Below the pieces are notes generated by a model, which did no database searches, was not told where the DNA came from, and worked only from the letters and a program-made list of their open reading frames with translations. DNA of 32,683 bases, taken from NCBI GenBank assembly GCA_035299585.1, contig DATGWF010000035.1, positions 1 through 32,683 on the forward strand, in the 5' to 3' direction. Position 1 is the first letter of the stretch; the number at the start of each line of letters is the position of its first letter. The translations under genes and the position numbers were made by a program. This DNA is from DATGWF01 sp035299585 (GTDB lineage Bacteria > Actinomycetota > Actinomycetes > Actinomycetales > Microbacteriaceae). This document shows positions 15,094-22,906 of the stretch, one piece after another.

Positions 15094-16172
15094 CCACCCG
15101 GTCCGCAGACCGTCGGCGCTGGAGCCGCTATCTCGCCAACGAACGCGCTGAGGCGGCCGTCTATCGGGAGTTGGCCGAGCGCGCCAATCCCGCCGACCGC
15201 GAGATCCTCCGCGCGCTCGTGCGCGCCGAAGAGCGCCACGCACAACACTGGATTGATTTGCTCGGGCCCAGCTCGGCGGAACCCACGCGAGCTGACCTGC
15301 GCACGCGTCTGCTGGTGTGGGGGGCGCGCCACTTCGGCATGCTGTTCGTCCTCGCCCTGGCGCAGCGGGCTGAAACCCGCAGTCCCTATGCCGACGATCG
15401 CGACGCCACAAAGGCGATGGCCGCCGACGAAGTCATCCACTCCGAGGTTGTCCGCAATCTCGCGGTGCACGGCCGGCGGCGACTGTCCGGCTCGTTCCGG
15501 GCCGCGGTGTTCGGAGCCAACGACGGCCTCGTCTCGAACCTTGCGCTCGTGATGGGCATCGGCGCGACCGGAGTCGCTCCCAGCGTTATCTTGTTCTCGG
15601 GTGTCGCTGGTCTCTTGGCCGGGGCGATGTCAATGGCAGCAGGCGAATACATTTCGGTGTCGTCACAACGCGAGCTCCTCGGCGCCGCAACCCCCGACCC
15701 GGCAAGTGCGGACGCCTTGTCGGATCTCGATGTCGATGCAAACGAGCTCGCGCTCGTGTACCGCGCACGCGGCATGTCGCACGGAGACGCCCTCGTTCAC
15801 GCGAACGATGTCATCCGTCGCGTGCATGCTGCCGAATCGGGCGCGCGGGAGAACGCGCTGGCAATCCTCGCCGACACGGCAGAACATGAAGCGGTCGGAA
15901 GTCCGATGTCTGCCGCCTCCTCGAGCTTCGCGTTCTTCGCGAGTGGCGCCATCATCCCCGTCCTGCCGTGGCTGGTCGGGCTGAGTGGGTTTGCTGCGCA
16001 ACTCACCGCACTGTCTCTCGTCGGGCTCGGGCTGCTTGCGACCGGCGCGGTCGTCGGTCTGCTTTCCGGCGCATCACCGCTCTCGCGCGGCATGCGTCAG
16101 CTCGCGATAGGTTTCGCCGCGGCAGCCGTTACGTACGGACTCGGAACGCTCTTTGGTGCGAGCCTGGGCTAG
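15090..16172 (+). CDS. Ferritin-like/VIT1 fusion membrane protein (MbfA-type iron or manganese transporter)
   Basis: A 360-residue two-part protein. The N-terminal 125 residues form a rubrerythrin/ferritin-like domain with possible di-iron ligands: Glu18, Glu21, the pair Glu47/Glu48 with His50 (EERH), and Glu114 with His117 (DEVIH). The rest is a VIT1/CCC1 transporter domain with the signature FGANDGLVSNLALVMG (141-156) and AGAMSMAAGEYISV (177-190), and about five membrane helices. The fusion matches MbfA, which in alphaproteobacteria exports iron and protects against oxidative iron stress. The ATG at 15090 overlaps the regulator stop. The 3' end shares the palindrome CTAG with the convergent DUF3097 gene. 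Iron versus manganese cannot be settled. Confidence 0.87.
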   Translation: MTTRSADRRRWSRYLANERAEAAVYRELAERANPADREILRALVRAEERHAQHWIDLLGPSSAEPTRADLRTRLLVWGARHFGMLFVLALAQRAETRSPYADDRDATKAMAADEVIHSEVVRNLAVHGRRRLSGSFRAAVFGANDGLVSNLALVMGIGATGVAPSVILFSGVAGLLAGAMSMAAGEYISVSSQRELLGAATPDPASADALSDLDVDANELALVYRARGMSHGDALVHANDVIRRVHAAESGARENALAILADTAEHEAVGSPMSAASSSFAFFASGAIIPVLPWLVGLSGFAAQLTALSLVGLGLLATGAVVGLLSGASPLSRGMRQLAIGFAAAAVTYGLGTLFGASLG

Positions 16173-17008
16173 CCGGCCGTCACAAAATCGATGAGCTCCT
16201 CGACGCGTCCCAGCAGCTCGGGCTCGAGATCGCGGTAGTCGCGCACGCGCGACCGGATGCGTCGCCATGCCGCGGCGATGTCGGCTGGCGTGTCTCCGGG
16301 CCATCCGGCGGCGGAGCAAATGCCGCGCTTCCAGTCCTGTCCGCGCGGAATCTCCGGCCAGTTCGTCCAACCGAGGCGCTCCGGCTTCACCGATTGCCAG
16401 ACGTCGACGTACGGGTGACCGAGGACGCGCACGAACGGAGCCCACGGACCGCGCGCGACCTGCTCGGCGAGACGGCTCTCCTTGGAGCCAGCGACCAGAT
16501 GGTCGAGCAGCACTCCCGCGCGACGGTCGTTGTCCGGAGCGAACTCTTTCAGGACCCGTTCGAGATGGTCGGCGCCGTCGAGCATCTCCACGACGACGCC
16601 CTCGACGCGCAAGTCGGCACCCCATACCTGCTCGATGAGTTCGGCATCATGCCGCCCTTCGACGAAGATGCGGCTCCCGCGGGCCACTCGGGCACGCTGA
16701 TGCTCGGCGCGAATGGATCCCGAGGCGGTTCGAGCCGGCGTGGCAACGGGCTCTCGCACGGATGGGACCAGGCGCACAGCCTGGCCGTCGATAAGCCAGC
16801 CGTGACCGAGCGGAAACCAGCGTCGTGCGCCGAAGCGGTCTTCGAGCTCGATGCGGTCTTTCTCCCAACTGAGAATGGCGCCGACGTAGCCGTCGTCGCG
16901 CTCGACAACGAGTCCGATTTCGATCGGCATGTCGGGCACACTCTTGCGTCCCGCCCCGCGCCAGTTGCCGGACAACACATCCGACGAGTATCGGTCTTCC
17001 CAGGTCAC
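16169..17008 (-). CDS. DUF3097 family protein with TOPRIM-like motifs
   Basis: A 279-residue actinobacterial DUF3097 protein with no known function. The N-terminal 90 residues look like a small beta-barrel (IGLVVERDDGYVGAIL). The middle resembles a TOPRIM fold: IFVEGRHDAELIE (114-126) supplies the conserved Glu117, and LLDHLVAGSKE (167-177) sits where the Asp-x-Asp motif would be, with only the first Asp (169) kept. TOPRIM domains occur in primases, topoisomerases, OLD nucleases and RecR. The GTG start at 17008 is 9 bases behind the dnaE2 stop, so it is probably the fourth gene of the LexA-controlled mutasome operon. The stop overlaps that of the VIT1 gene. Confidence 0.85.
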   Translation of the reverse strand: MTWEDRYSSDVLSGNWRGAGRKSVPDMPIEIGLVVERDDGYVGAILSWEKDRIELEDRFGARRWFPLGHGWLIDGQAVRLVPSVREPVATPARTASGSIRAEHQRARVARGSRIFVEGRHDAELIEQVWGADLRVEGVVVEMLDGADHLERVLKEFAPDNDRRAGVLLDHLVAGSKESRLAEQVARGPWAPFVRVLGHPYVDVWQSVKPERLGWTNWPEIPRGQDWKRGICSAAGWPGDTPADIAAAWRRIRSRVRDYRDLEPELLGRVEELIDFVTAG

Positions 17009-17017
17009 CGCTCGAGG

Positions 17018-20000
17018 CTAGCGGAAGTCTCGAGAGCGCTGGACAGACTCCACCGGGAGTGGCTCAAATGCGTCCGCGACGAGGTTCACCACGCCGTCCT
17101 CGGACCGTTCGAGCAGACCGCGCACGAGGAGCGCGGGAGATTCTCGGGCGATTCGGCGATACCGCTGCCACACGCCCACACTCGCCACGACATTGAGCAA
17201 ACCGGTCTCGTCTTCGATGTTGAGGAAGGTGATCCCGCCCGCGGTAGACGGCCGCTGCCGGTGGGTGACCGCTCCGCCAACCCAGACACGTGTGCCGCTC
17301 TCCTTGGTTGCGAGTTGCGCGACGGAGAGCGCCCCGCGGGCCGTCAGTCTCTCGCGCACGTGCCGAATCGGGTGATCGTCGGGGGAGAGGCCGGTCGCCC
17401 ACACGTCGTACAGCACCTGCTCGGCCGGGCTCAACAGCGGCAGCAACGGCGGCTGTACCACCACGACCGTACCGGGCAGGATGCGCTCGGAATCGAGCGC
17501 CACTTCGCCAGCGAGCCAGAGCGCTTGACGGCGGTCGAGTCCGAAATGATCACACGCACCCGACGCTGCCAGCGCCTCGAGTTGCGCCGCATCGAGATCC
17601 GCGCGGCGCGACAGATCGGCCATATCGCGGTACGGCCCGCCCTGGGTGCGCTCACGAATGATGCGCTCGGCAACGTCGGCACCAATCCCGGCCACGTCGG
17701 TCAGCCCGAGTCTGATTGCGAACCCGCCGTCGCGGCGATGGCGGGCACTCTCGTCGGGAGCGGATCGGTCGAACAGCCCAACGGCTGGTTGGTGCTGGGC
17801 ACAGCACGACTCCAGCCCGGTCGGCGGGCAGTGCGCATCGGGGGCGAGTCGTTCATCGAGCGGCTCAACTCCCGCGTCTACGCCGGAGCGCTCCAGGTGC
17901 GGGCGACGCACCTCGACGCCGTGGCGTCGCGCATCGGCGGTGAGCGTTTGCGGCGAGTAAAAGCCCATCGGTTGCGCCCGAAGAAGCGCGGCGGTGAAGA
18001 TTGCGGGGTAGTGCAGCTTGAGCCAGGCGCTGGCGTAGACGAGCAGGGCGAAACTGATGGCGTGACTCTCGGCGAAGCCGAAGTTCGCGAAGGCCTGAAT
18101 CTTGGCGTATATGGCGTCGCACTCTGAGGGGCTCAATCCGTTTGCGGCCATGCCGGTGTAGAGCTTGTCGCGCAGTTTCGCGATCCGCTCGACCCCGCGC
18201 TTGGATCCCATGGCGCGACGCAAAAGGTCGGCATCGGCCGGTGTGCAGTCGGCAATAGCGACCGCCATCATCATGATTTGTTCCTGAAACACCGGGATAC
18301 CGCAGGTGCGCTCGAGCACCGGAATGAGCTTGGGGTGCGCGTAGCTCACGGGTTCTTTGCCCGTTTTGCGACGAATGTACGGGTGCACTGCCTCGCCTTG
18401 AACCGGGCCCGGACGAATGAGAGCAATCTCGACAACGAGCTCGTAGAAGCGCCGCGGCTGCAATCGGGGAAGGGTCCCCATTTGGGCACGCGACTCCACT
18501 TGAAACACCCCGATGGAATCGGCCCGGCAGAGCATGTCGTAGACGGCGGGCTCTTCCTTGGGGATGGTCGCAAGCTCCCAGCTCTCGCCGGTGTGCGCGG
18601 CGATGAGGGTGAAACAGTGCGCAATAGCGGCGAGCATGCCCAGGCCGAGCAAATCGAACTTGACGAGCCCCATCCAGGCACAGTCGTCTTTATCCCACTG
18701 CAGAACGGTCCGGCCGTCTTTTCGGGCGTGCTCAATGGGACACACCTCGCCGACCGGTCGATCGGTGAGCACCATGCCGCCGGAGTGGATGCCGAGGTGC
18801 CGCGGAAACCCGAGGATGCGGGACGCCATGTTCATGACGTCGTCGGGAATGTCGTGGTCGGGTGTGCTGCCGAGTGAACCCCAGCGTTCCACTTGCTTGG
18901 ACCAAGCATCTTGCTGCCCGGCGCGATAGCCGAGCGCCTTGGCCATGTCCCGAATGGCCGCGCGGGGCCGGTACGTAATGACGTTGGCAACCTGGGCGGC
19001 GTTGCGGCGGCCGTATGTGTCGTAGACGTACTGGATGATCTCTTCGCGTCGGTCAGAGTCGAAATCGACGTCGATATCGGGTTCTTCGTCGCGCAGGCTG
19101 GAGAGGAACCGCTCGAACGGGAGTCCATAAAAGATCGAATCGACCGCGGTGATGCCGAGCACGTAACAGACCGCTGAGTTGGCGGCCGATCCGCGTCCCT
19201 GGCACAGAATCCCGCGCCGGCGCGCCTCGCGAACAATGTCGTGAACGATGAGGAAATAGCCCGGAAAATCTTTCTGTTCGATGACGTCGAGCTCGCGTTC
19301 GAGCCGCTCGCGATGCCCGTTCGGTAGGCCCGGATACCGTTCGGCGGCGCCCGCCCAGACGAGTTCGCGCAACCAGGTCATCTCGGTGTGTCCCTCGGGG
19401 ACGCGCTGACGCGGCAAGCGGGGACGCGCACTGCGGAGAGTGAAGGCGAGTTCAGTGCCGAGCGGGACGGTGCGTTCAACGGCACCGGGGAATCGAGCGA
19501 ACCGGGCAGCCATTTCCGCTCCGCTCCGCAAGTGAGAACTCGGTCCGGCGGGGAGCCAACCGTCCATCTCGTCGAGGCTTCGTCGCGCGCGGACCGCGGC
19601 CATCGCTTGCGCGAGCTGGAAACCCTCCGGGCGGGCGTAGTGCACCGACCCGGTGGCGACGGTCGGCAGGCTGAGTTCGGCGGCGAGACTCGCGAGCACC
19701 GCGTTGTCGAGGTCGTCTCCGGGGTGCCCGTGGTCGAACAGTTCAACGAACACGTTGTCGGGGCCGAAGTGTTCGAGAAGCTCGCGGAGCGCGGTGCGCG
19801 CCGCATCGACCCCCGTGCTGCGAACCGTGGAGGAATGCAAGGCCTGTCGAACGCCGCCCTTGCGGCAACCGGTGAGCACGACAAACTGGCCGGCACCCTG
19901 CTCGGCGACGCTCGCGAGCTGGTAGCTTGGGCGACCTTTTTCGCCGCCGGCAAGCTGACCATCGGTGAGAGCCCCGGCGAGCCGGTGGTACCCGCTCTGC

Positions 20001-20473
20001 CCGCGCGCGAGCACGAGCAGGTGAGAGCCTTCCGGGTCGGCGACACCGAGCTGTGGCCGACTGAGTTCGAGGCTCAGCTCGGCGCCGTAGACGGTGAGGA
20101 GCTCGGGGAAGCTCTCGGCCGCTTCCGCAAAACGCACGCTGCCATAAAAACCGTCGTGGTCGGTGAGGGCGAGCCCGTCGAGACCGAGACGAACGGCTTC
20201 TTCCACGAGCTCTTCGGAACTTGAGGCGCCATCGAGGAAGCTGAACGCCGAGTGGGCGTGCAACTCCACATAGGGAGTGGTAGCGCGTACGTCCGGAGCC
20301 TCGGCGTCAACGGGCGGCTGGTAGGGATGCCGCTTTCGACTCCATGCCGGGGCGTCATTGCCGTCGCCGATGCGCGTGCGTTTCCGGGCAAGATCGGGGG
20401 CGCCGGGTTCACCCGCGGCCGAAAGGGTGCGTTCAAGCTCGTGCCACGGCACGGGCGGGTTGGACCAGCCCAT
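17018..20473 (-). CDS. dnaE2: Error-prone DNA polymerase DnaE2
   Basis: A 1151-residue C-family polymerase of the DnaE2 type, which carries out SOS mutagenesis and translesion synthesis with ImuA' and ImuB. The opening MGWSNPPVPWHELER is typical of actinobacterial DnaE2. Next are a PHP domain (LHAHSAFSFLDG 71-82; TDHDG 104-108), the polymerase palm with PDIDVDF (catalytic Asp466 and Asp468) and KFDLLG (third Asp607), a helix-hairpin-helix region near 921-945 and an OB fold near 1062-1140. An extra 45-residue low-complexity stretch (about 870-917) lies before the hairpin region. The ATG overlaps the imuB TGA by one base (TGATG), so translation is coupled. Confidence 0.95.
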   Translation of the reverse strand: MGWSNPPVPWHELERTLSAAGEPGAPDLARKRTRIGDGNDAPAWSRKRHPYQPPVDAEAPDVRATTPYVELHAHSAFSFLDGASSSEELVEEAVRLGLDGLALTDHDGFYGSVRFAEAAESFPELLTVYGAELSLELSRPQLGVADPEGSHLLVLARGQSGYHRLAGALTDGQLAGGEKGRPSYQLASVAEQGAGQFVVLTGCRKGGVRQALHSSTVRSTGVDAARTALRELLEHFGPDNVFVELFDHGHPGDDLDNAVLASLAAELSLPTVATGSVHYARPEGFQLAQAMAAVRARRSLDEMDGWLPAGPSSHLRSGAEMAARFARFPGAVERTVPLGTELAFTLRSARPRLPRQRVPEGHTEMTWLRELVWAGAAERYPGLPNGHRERLERELDVIEQKDFPGYFLIVHDIVREARRRGILCQGRGSAANSAVCYVLGITAVDSIFYGLPFERFLSSLRDEEPDIDVDFDSDRREEIIQYVYDTYGRRNAAQVANVITYRPRAAIRDMAKALGYRAGQQDAWSKQVERWGSLGSTPDHDIPDDVMNMASRILGFPRHLGIHSGGMVLTDRPVGEVCPIEHARKDGRTVLQWDKDDCAWMGLVKFDLLGLGMLAAIAHCFTLIAAHTGESWELATIPKEEPAVYDMLCRADSIGVFQVESRAQMGTLPRLQPRRFYELVVEIALIRPGPVQGEAVHPYIRRKTGKEPVSYAHPKLIPVLERTCGIPVFQEQIMMMAVAIADCTPADADLLRRAMGSKRGVERIAKLRDKLYTGMAANGLSPSECDAIYAKIQAFANFGFAESHAISFALLVYASAWLKLHYPAIFTAALLRAQPMGFYSPQTLTADARRHGVEVRRPHLERSGVDAGVEPLDERLAPDAHCPPTGLESCCAQHQPAVGLFDRSAPDESARHRRDGGFAIRLGLTDVAGIGADVAERIIRERTQGGPYRDMADLSRRADLDAAQLEALAASGACDHFGLDRRQALWLAGEVALDSERILPGTVVVVQPPLLPLLSPAEQVLYDVWATGLSPDDHPIRHVRERLTARGALSVAQLATKESGTRVWVGGAVTHRQRPSTAGGITFLNIEDETGLLNVVASVGVWQRYRRIARESPALLVRGLLERSEDGVVNLVADAFEPLPVESVQRSRDFR

Positions 20474-22050
20474 CAGTCGTACCTCGCTTCCACGCGCCAG
20501 CCCTGCTCGTCGCCGACGACGAGCCAGGCCTCACCGCTCGCATCGACGAGTTGACAGCGGACGCACGCGTGCGCGGCCGCAGCATCCCACCAGCGCTCGT
20601 GGAGCGGCCACGGTCCCGCCCACGCCGTGATGGCGCGCGGCGCCTCACCGGGCGCGAGGTGCAACTGAGCCGGCTCACCGCTGAGCGTGCCGCGCGCATC
20701 GATCCGGATTCCGGCCCCCTGGGCGTCACAGAGCACGACCGGTTCGGCCTGTTGCAACACGCTCGCCGGTGGGACGCCGGTGAGCGCACCCGGCCAGGGT
20801 TGGTCACGGCGGGTCTGCGGCGGTGGTGCGTCCCCCCAGGGCACAAACACTTGCCGATCTGCGGGGGTGCGACCTCCGGCGAGTTCGAACGTGCCCACGC
20901 CTTCCGGTCCGAGCATGCTCTGCACGCGAGAGAGCGCGTGATGGACTCGCTGGTCGGGGCCGCCACCCCAGAGGCCCGATTCGTGGTGCGCGGTCGATTC
21001 GGCGCGCTCGGGAATGAGTCGAACCCGCACGATACCGGCCCGCTGAAATTCTTCGACCTCGAGTCGGGGATCCGCTCCGGGCTGCTGGAGCCGGAACAGT
21101 CCGTCGAGCTGCCAACGCACGCGATCGACGAGGTCGGCCGCGGTGAACCAGCGCGGATGCAACCAGACTCGGCCGTGGCTGGCACCGTGCTCGTCGTCGA
21201 GCTCGACCCGAACCGCGGTACACACGAGCCGTTTGGCTCGCAATTGCGCGTCGAAGCGATCGGCGTGCTCGCGCATGCTGAAAGCAATCTCGTCGGAACG
21301 CTCGAGCGGGGTGTCGCTCGTGAACTCCACCGTGAACTCGGGTGGCACCTCGCGCGGCACCACTCGCGCTGGGTCGTTTCCCGCGGCCTGTTCGGCCGCC
21401 CACACGCCCGCCGCGCCGAAGCGACGGCGGATATCGTCGCGGGGGAGCGCCGCGAACTGGCCGAGCGTGTGCACCCCCAGCCGCCGAAGCAGGGTGGCGG
21501 TGCGCTCATCGGGGCTCACCAAGCCGACCGGCAGCGGCGCAAGAAACGCCGCGGTCTCAGTGGCTGGCAGCACGCGAACAGGTTCGAGCACGCTCGTGCT
21601 TCGCGCGACCTGTTCGGCGGTGAACACCCCCGAGGCCAAGCCCACTCGAACATCCGCGAGTCCGTGTTCGAGGAGGCTCGAGCGAAGTGCCTGGGCTGCC
21701 TCGAGTTCACCCCCGAAATAGCGAACCGGACCGCGGGCGCGCACCGCGAGCAATCCGGGACGGACGAGGTGCACCCCCGGAACGGCCGCCTCGAGCGCCC
21801 GGACACAGGGTTCGAACCGACGAGCGTCGGTGGATTCGTCGTAGCGGGCAACCGTGAGGGTGGGGCAGCGATATTGCGCCTCACGCTGACTGAGTCCGCG
21901 CACCACTCCCGCCGAGCGGGCCGCAGCCGAACACGCAAACACCACCCCGCGATGAATGAGCGCGAGCGGGGCACGCGCGTCGAGCGCGAGTTCCGTCGCA
22001 GCGGCAACAATGGGCCAATCGGGAACCCAAACCACGAGCGCGCGCGTCAT
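20473..22050 (-). CDS. imuB: ImuB, catalytically inactive Y-family polymerase homologue
   Basis: A 525-residue Y-family polymerase-like protein. ImuB acts as an adaptor that brings DnaE2 to the beta clamp. The N-terminal palm begins MTRALVVWVPDWPIVAAATE where active polymerases have the DxDxFFASVE motif, and the later Ser-x-Asp-Glu pair is replaced (RARGPVRYFGGE, 104-115), so polymerase activity is not expected. The middle has the helix-hairpin-helix (LGVHTLGQFAALP) and the C-terminal part is the ImuB-specific region. The ATG at 22050 overlaps the imuA' stop (ATGA); a much longer in-frame reading upstream runs through imuA' and is not used. Confidence 0.93.
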   Translation of the reverse strand: MTRALVVWVPDWPIVAAATELALDARAPLALIHRGVVFACSAAARSAGVVRGLSQREAQYRCPTLTVARYDESTDARRFEPCVRALEAAVPGVHLVRPGLLAVRARGPVRYFGGELEAAQALRSSLLEHGLADVRVGLASGVFTAEQVARSTSVLEPVRVLPATETAAFLAPLPVGLVSPDERTATLLRRLGVHTLGQFAALPRDDIRRRFGAAGVWAAEQAAGNDPARVVPREVPPEFTVEFTSDTPLERSDEIAFSMREHADRFDAQLRAKRLVCTAVRVELDDEHGASHGRVWLHPRWFTAADLVDRVRWQLDGLFRLQQPGADPRLEVEEFQRAGIVRVRLIPERAESTAHHESGLWGGGPDQRVHHALSRVQSMLGPEGVGTFELAGGRTPADRQVFVPWGDAPPPQTRRDQPWPGALTGVPPASVLQQAEPVVLCDAQGAGIRIDARGTLSGEPAQLHLAPGEAPRAITAWAGPWPLHERWWDAAAAHACVRCQLVDASGEAWLVVGDEQGWRVEARYD

Positions 22051-22781
22051 GCGCTCACCGCCCAGGAAACCGGCCCGAGCGTGGTGCGCTCGAGATCGGG
22101 GCGGGAGCGTTCGGTACGCGAGACGGAAGCGGAAAGCGGCTCGGTCACGCCCACCAGCCCGGACCGCACCCGGCCGGAATGGTCGCGCACGCTCACCCGC
22201 AAGCGGTGATCCATGAGCACGCCCGCACCGCGGCCGATGCCAGACCACACGTGCGCGTCGAGCCGGAATTGCGCCTGAACCCCGGTCCACTCGGCGTCGA
22301 CGAGCAAGGTCGTCCCACGTTCGCGCAAGCGACCGGCGAGTCGAGCGAGCTCGGCTGGCGCAACGCGGGCGGAGCGGGGCGGCCGGACTGCGAGCACGCT
22401 CATGGCGTCGGCAAGGCTCGAGAGGGCTGACAACCAGTGCGTTCCTGGCTGCGGGATGAGCGCTGTGCGATCGAGCCGCAGCCCGGCCGCTTCGAGGGCC
22501 TCTGCCCCGACGTCGGGCCAGCCCAGCCACGCGACCCAGCGACCCGCGGCGGAGGCATCGGCGAGCACCGCGGTCATGAGCGAGGTGCCGCCACGCACCT
22601 GGTACATCGCGCCCTGGCGGATACCGGCAGGCAAGAGCCTGGCAAGATCTGCGCGCAGCGGCACGCTCGAACTCGGGGGAGCGGAGGCTTGCATGCCGTT
22701 GATACGGGCTTGCAGTTCCGCCACGTTGGGAGGGGTGCGCACTGCGGCTCCGAGGCGCGGAGCGGGGGCCAACAGGGTCAC
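22047..22781 (-). CDS. imuA': ImuA'-like mutasome protein
   Basis: A 244-residue protein in the position of ImuA', the third mutasome member in actinobacteria, a distant RecA/SulA-like fold. It shows LPAGIRQGAMYQVRGGTSLM near residues 51-70, in the place of the RecA P-loop, but without an intact GxxGxGK(T/S) motif, and later strands (VAWLGWPD; LLVDAEWTG) as in RecA-like folds. The GTG start at 22781 is chosen because GGAGG (22787-22791) stands 5 bases upstream and the LexA box lies just beyond; a longer reading would cross the operator. It is first in the operon imuA'-imuB-dnaE2-DUF3097 and divergent from the SRAP gene. Confidence 0.82.
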   Translation of the reverse strand: MTLLAPAPRLGAAVRTPPNVAELQARINGMQASAPPSSSVPLRADLARLLPAGIRQGAMYQVRGGTSLMTAVLADASAAGRWVAWLGWPDVGAEALEAAGLRLDRTALIPQPGTHWLSALSSLADAMSVLAVRPPRSARVAPAELARLAGRLRERGTTLLVDAEWTGVQAQFRLDAHVWSGIGRGAGVLMDHRLRVSVRDHSGRVRSGLVGVTEPLSASVSRTERSRPDLERTTLGPVSWAVSA

Positions 22782-22797
22782 GGTCACCTCCAAACAT

Positions 22798-22813
22798 TCG
22801 AACGTATGTTCGA
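22798..22813 (-). promoter_or_regulatory. LexA (SOS) box of the mutasome operon
   Basis: TCGAAC-GTAT-GTTCGA matches the actinobacterial/Gram-positive LexA consensus CGAAC-N4-GTTCG with no mismatch. It lies 16 bases upstream of the imuA' GTG and overlaps the predicted transcription start, as expected for repression by LexA. Confidence 0.9.
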
Positions 22814-22835
22814 TTGTGACACGGGCCGCTGACAT
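22813..22835 (-). promoter_or_regulatory. RecA-independent damage promoter (PafBC-type) candidate for imuA'
   Basis: On the minus strand ATGTCAGCG (22835-22827) is followed by exactly 8 bases and CACAAT (22818-22813). The published mycobacterial RecA-NDp motif is TTGTCRGTG-N8-TANNNT. The core TGTCRG and the spacing match; the -10 differs at its first base. The pafB and pafC genes are in this window. Confidence 0.5.
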
Positions 22836-22886
22836 TCGCCAAGCGCAGAATTCGACCGGCCGGAGGCATTCGCCCCGGAATTCGAC
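22833..22886. repeat. Imperfect direct repeat in the imuA'/SRAP divergent region
   Basis: CATTCGCC followed closely by GAATTCGAC occurs twice, at 22833-22856 and 22867-22886, with 7 and 3 bases between the two halves. The halves resemble, but do not equal, a LexA half-site. The second copy ends 20 bases before the SRAP start. Confidence 0.6.
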
Positions 22887-22906
22887 GAGCGGGCGAGAAT
22901 AACGGC

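Noticed and set aside
15968..18127. Very long open frame (719 codons) on the plus strand
   Set aside because: It lies antisense to DUF3097 and dnaE2, both of which have full family motifs; the translation is Arg/Gly/His-rich with no domain, typical of the shadow frame in high-GC DNA.
20344..22209. 621-codon open frame on the plus strand
   Set aside because: Antisense to imuB and the dnaE2 start; composition is Arg-rich and no motif is visible.
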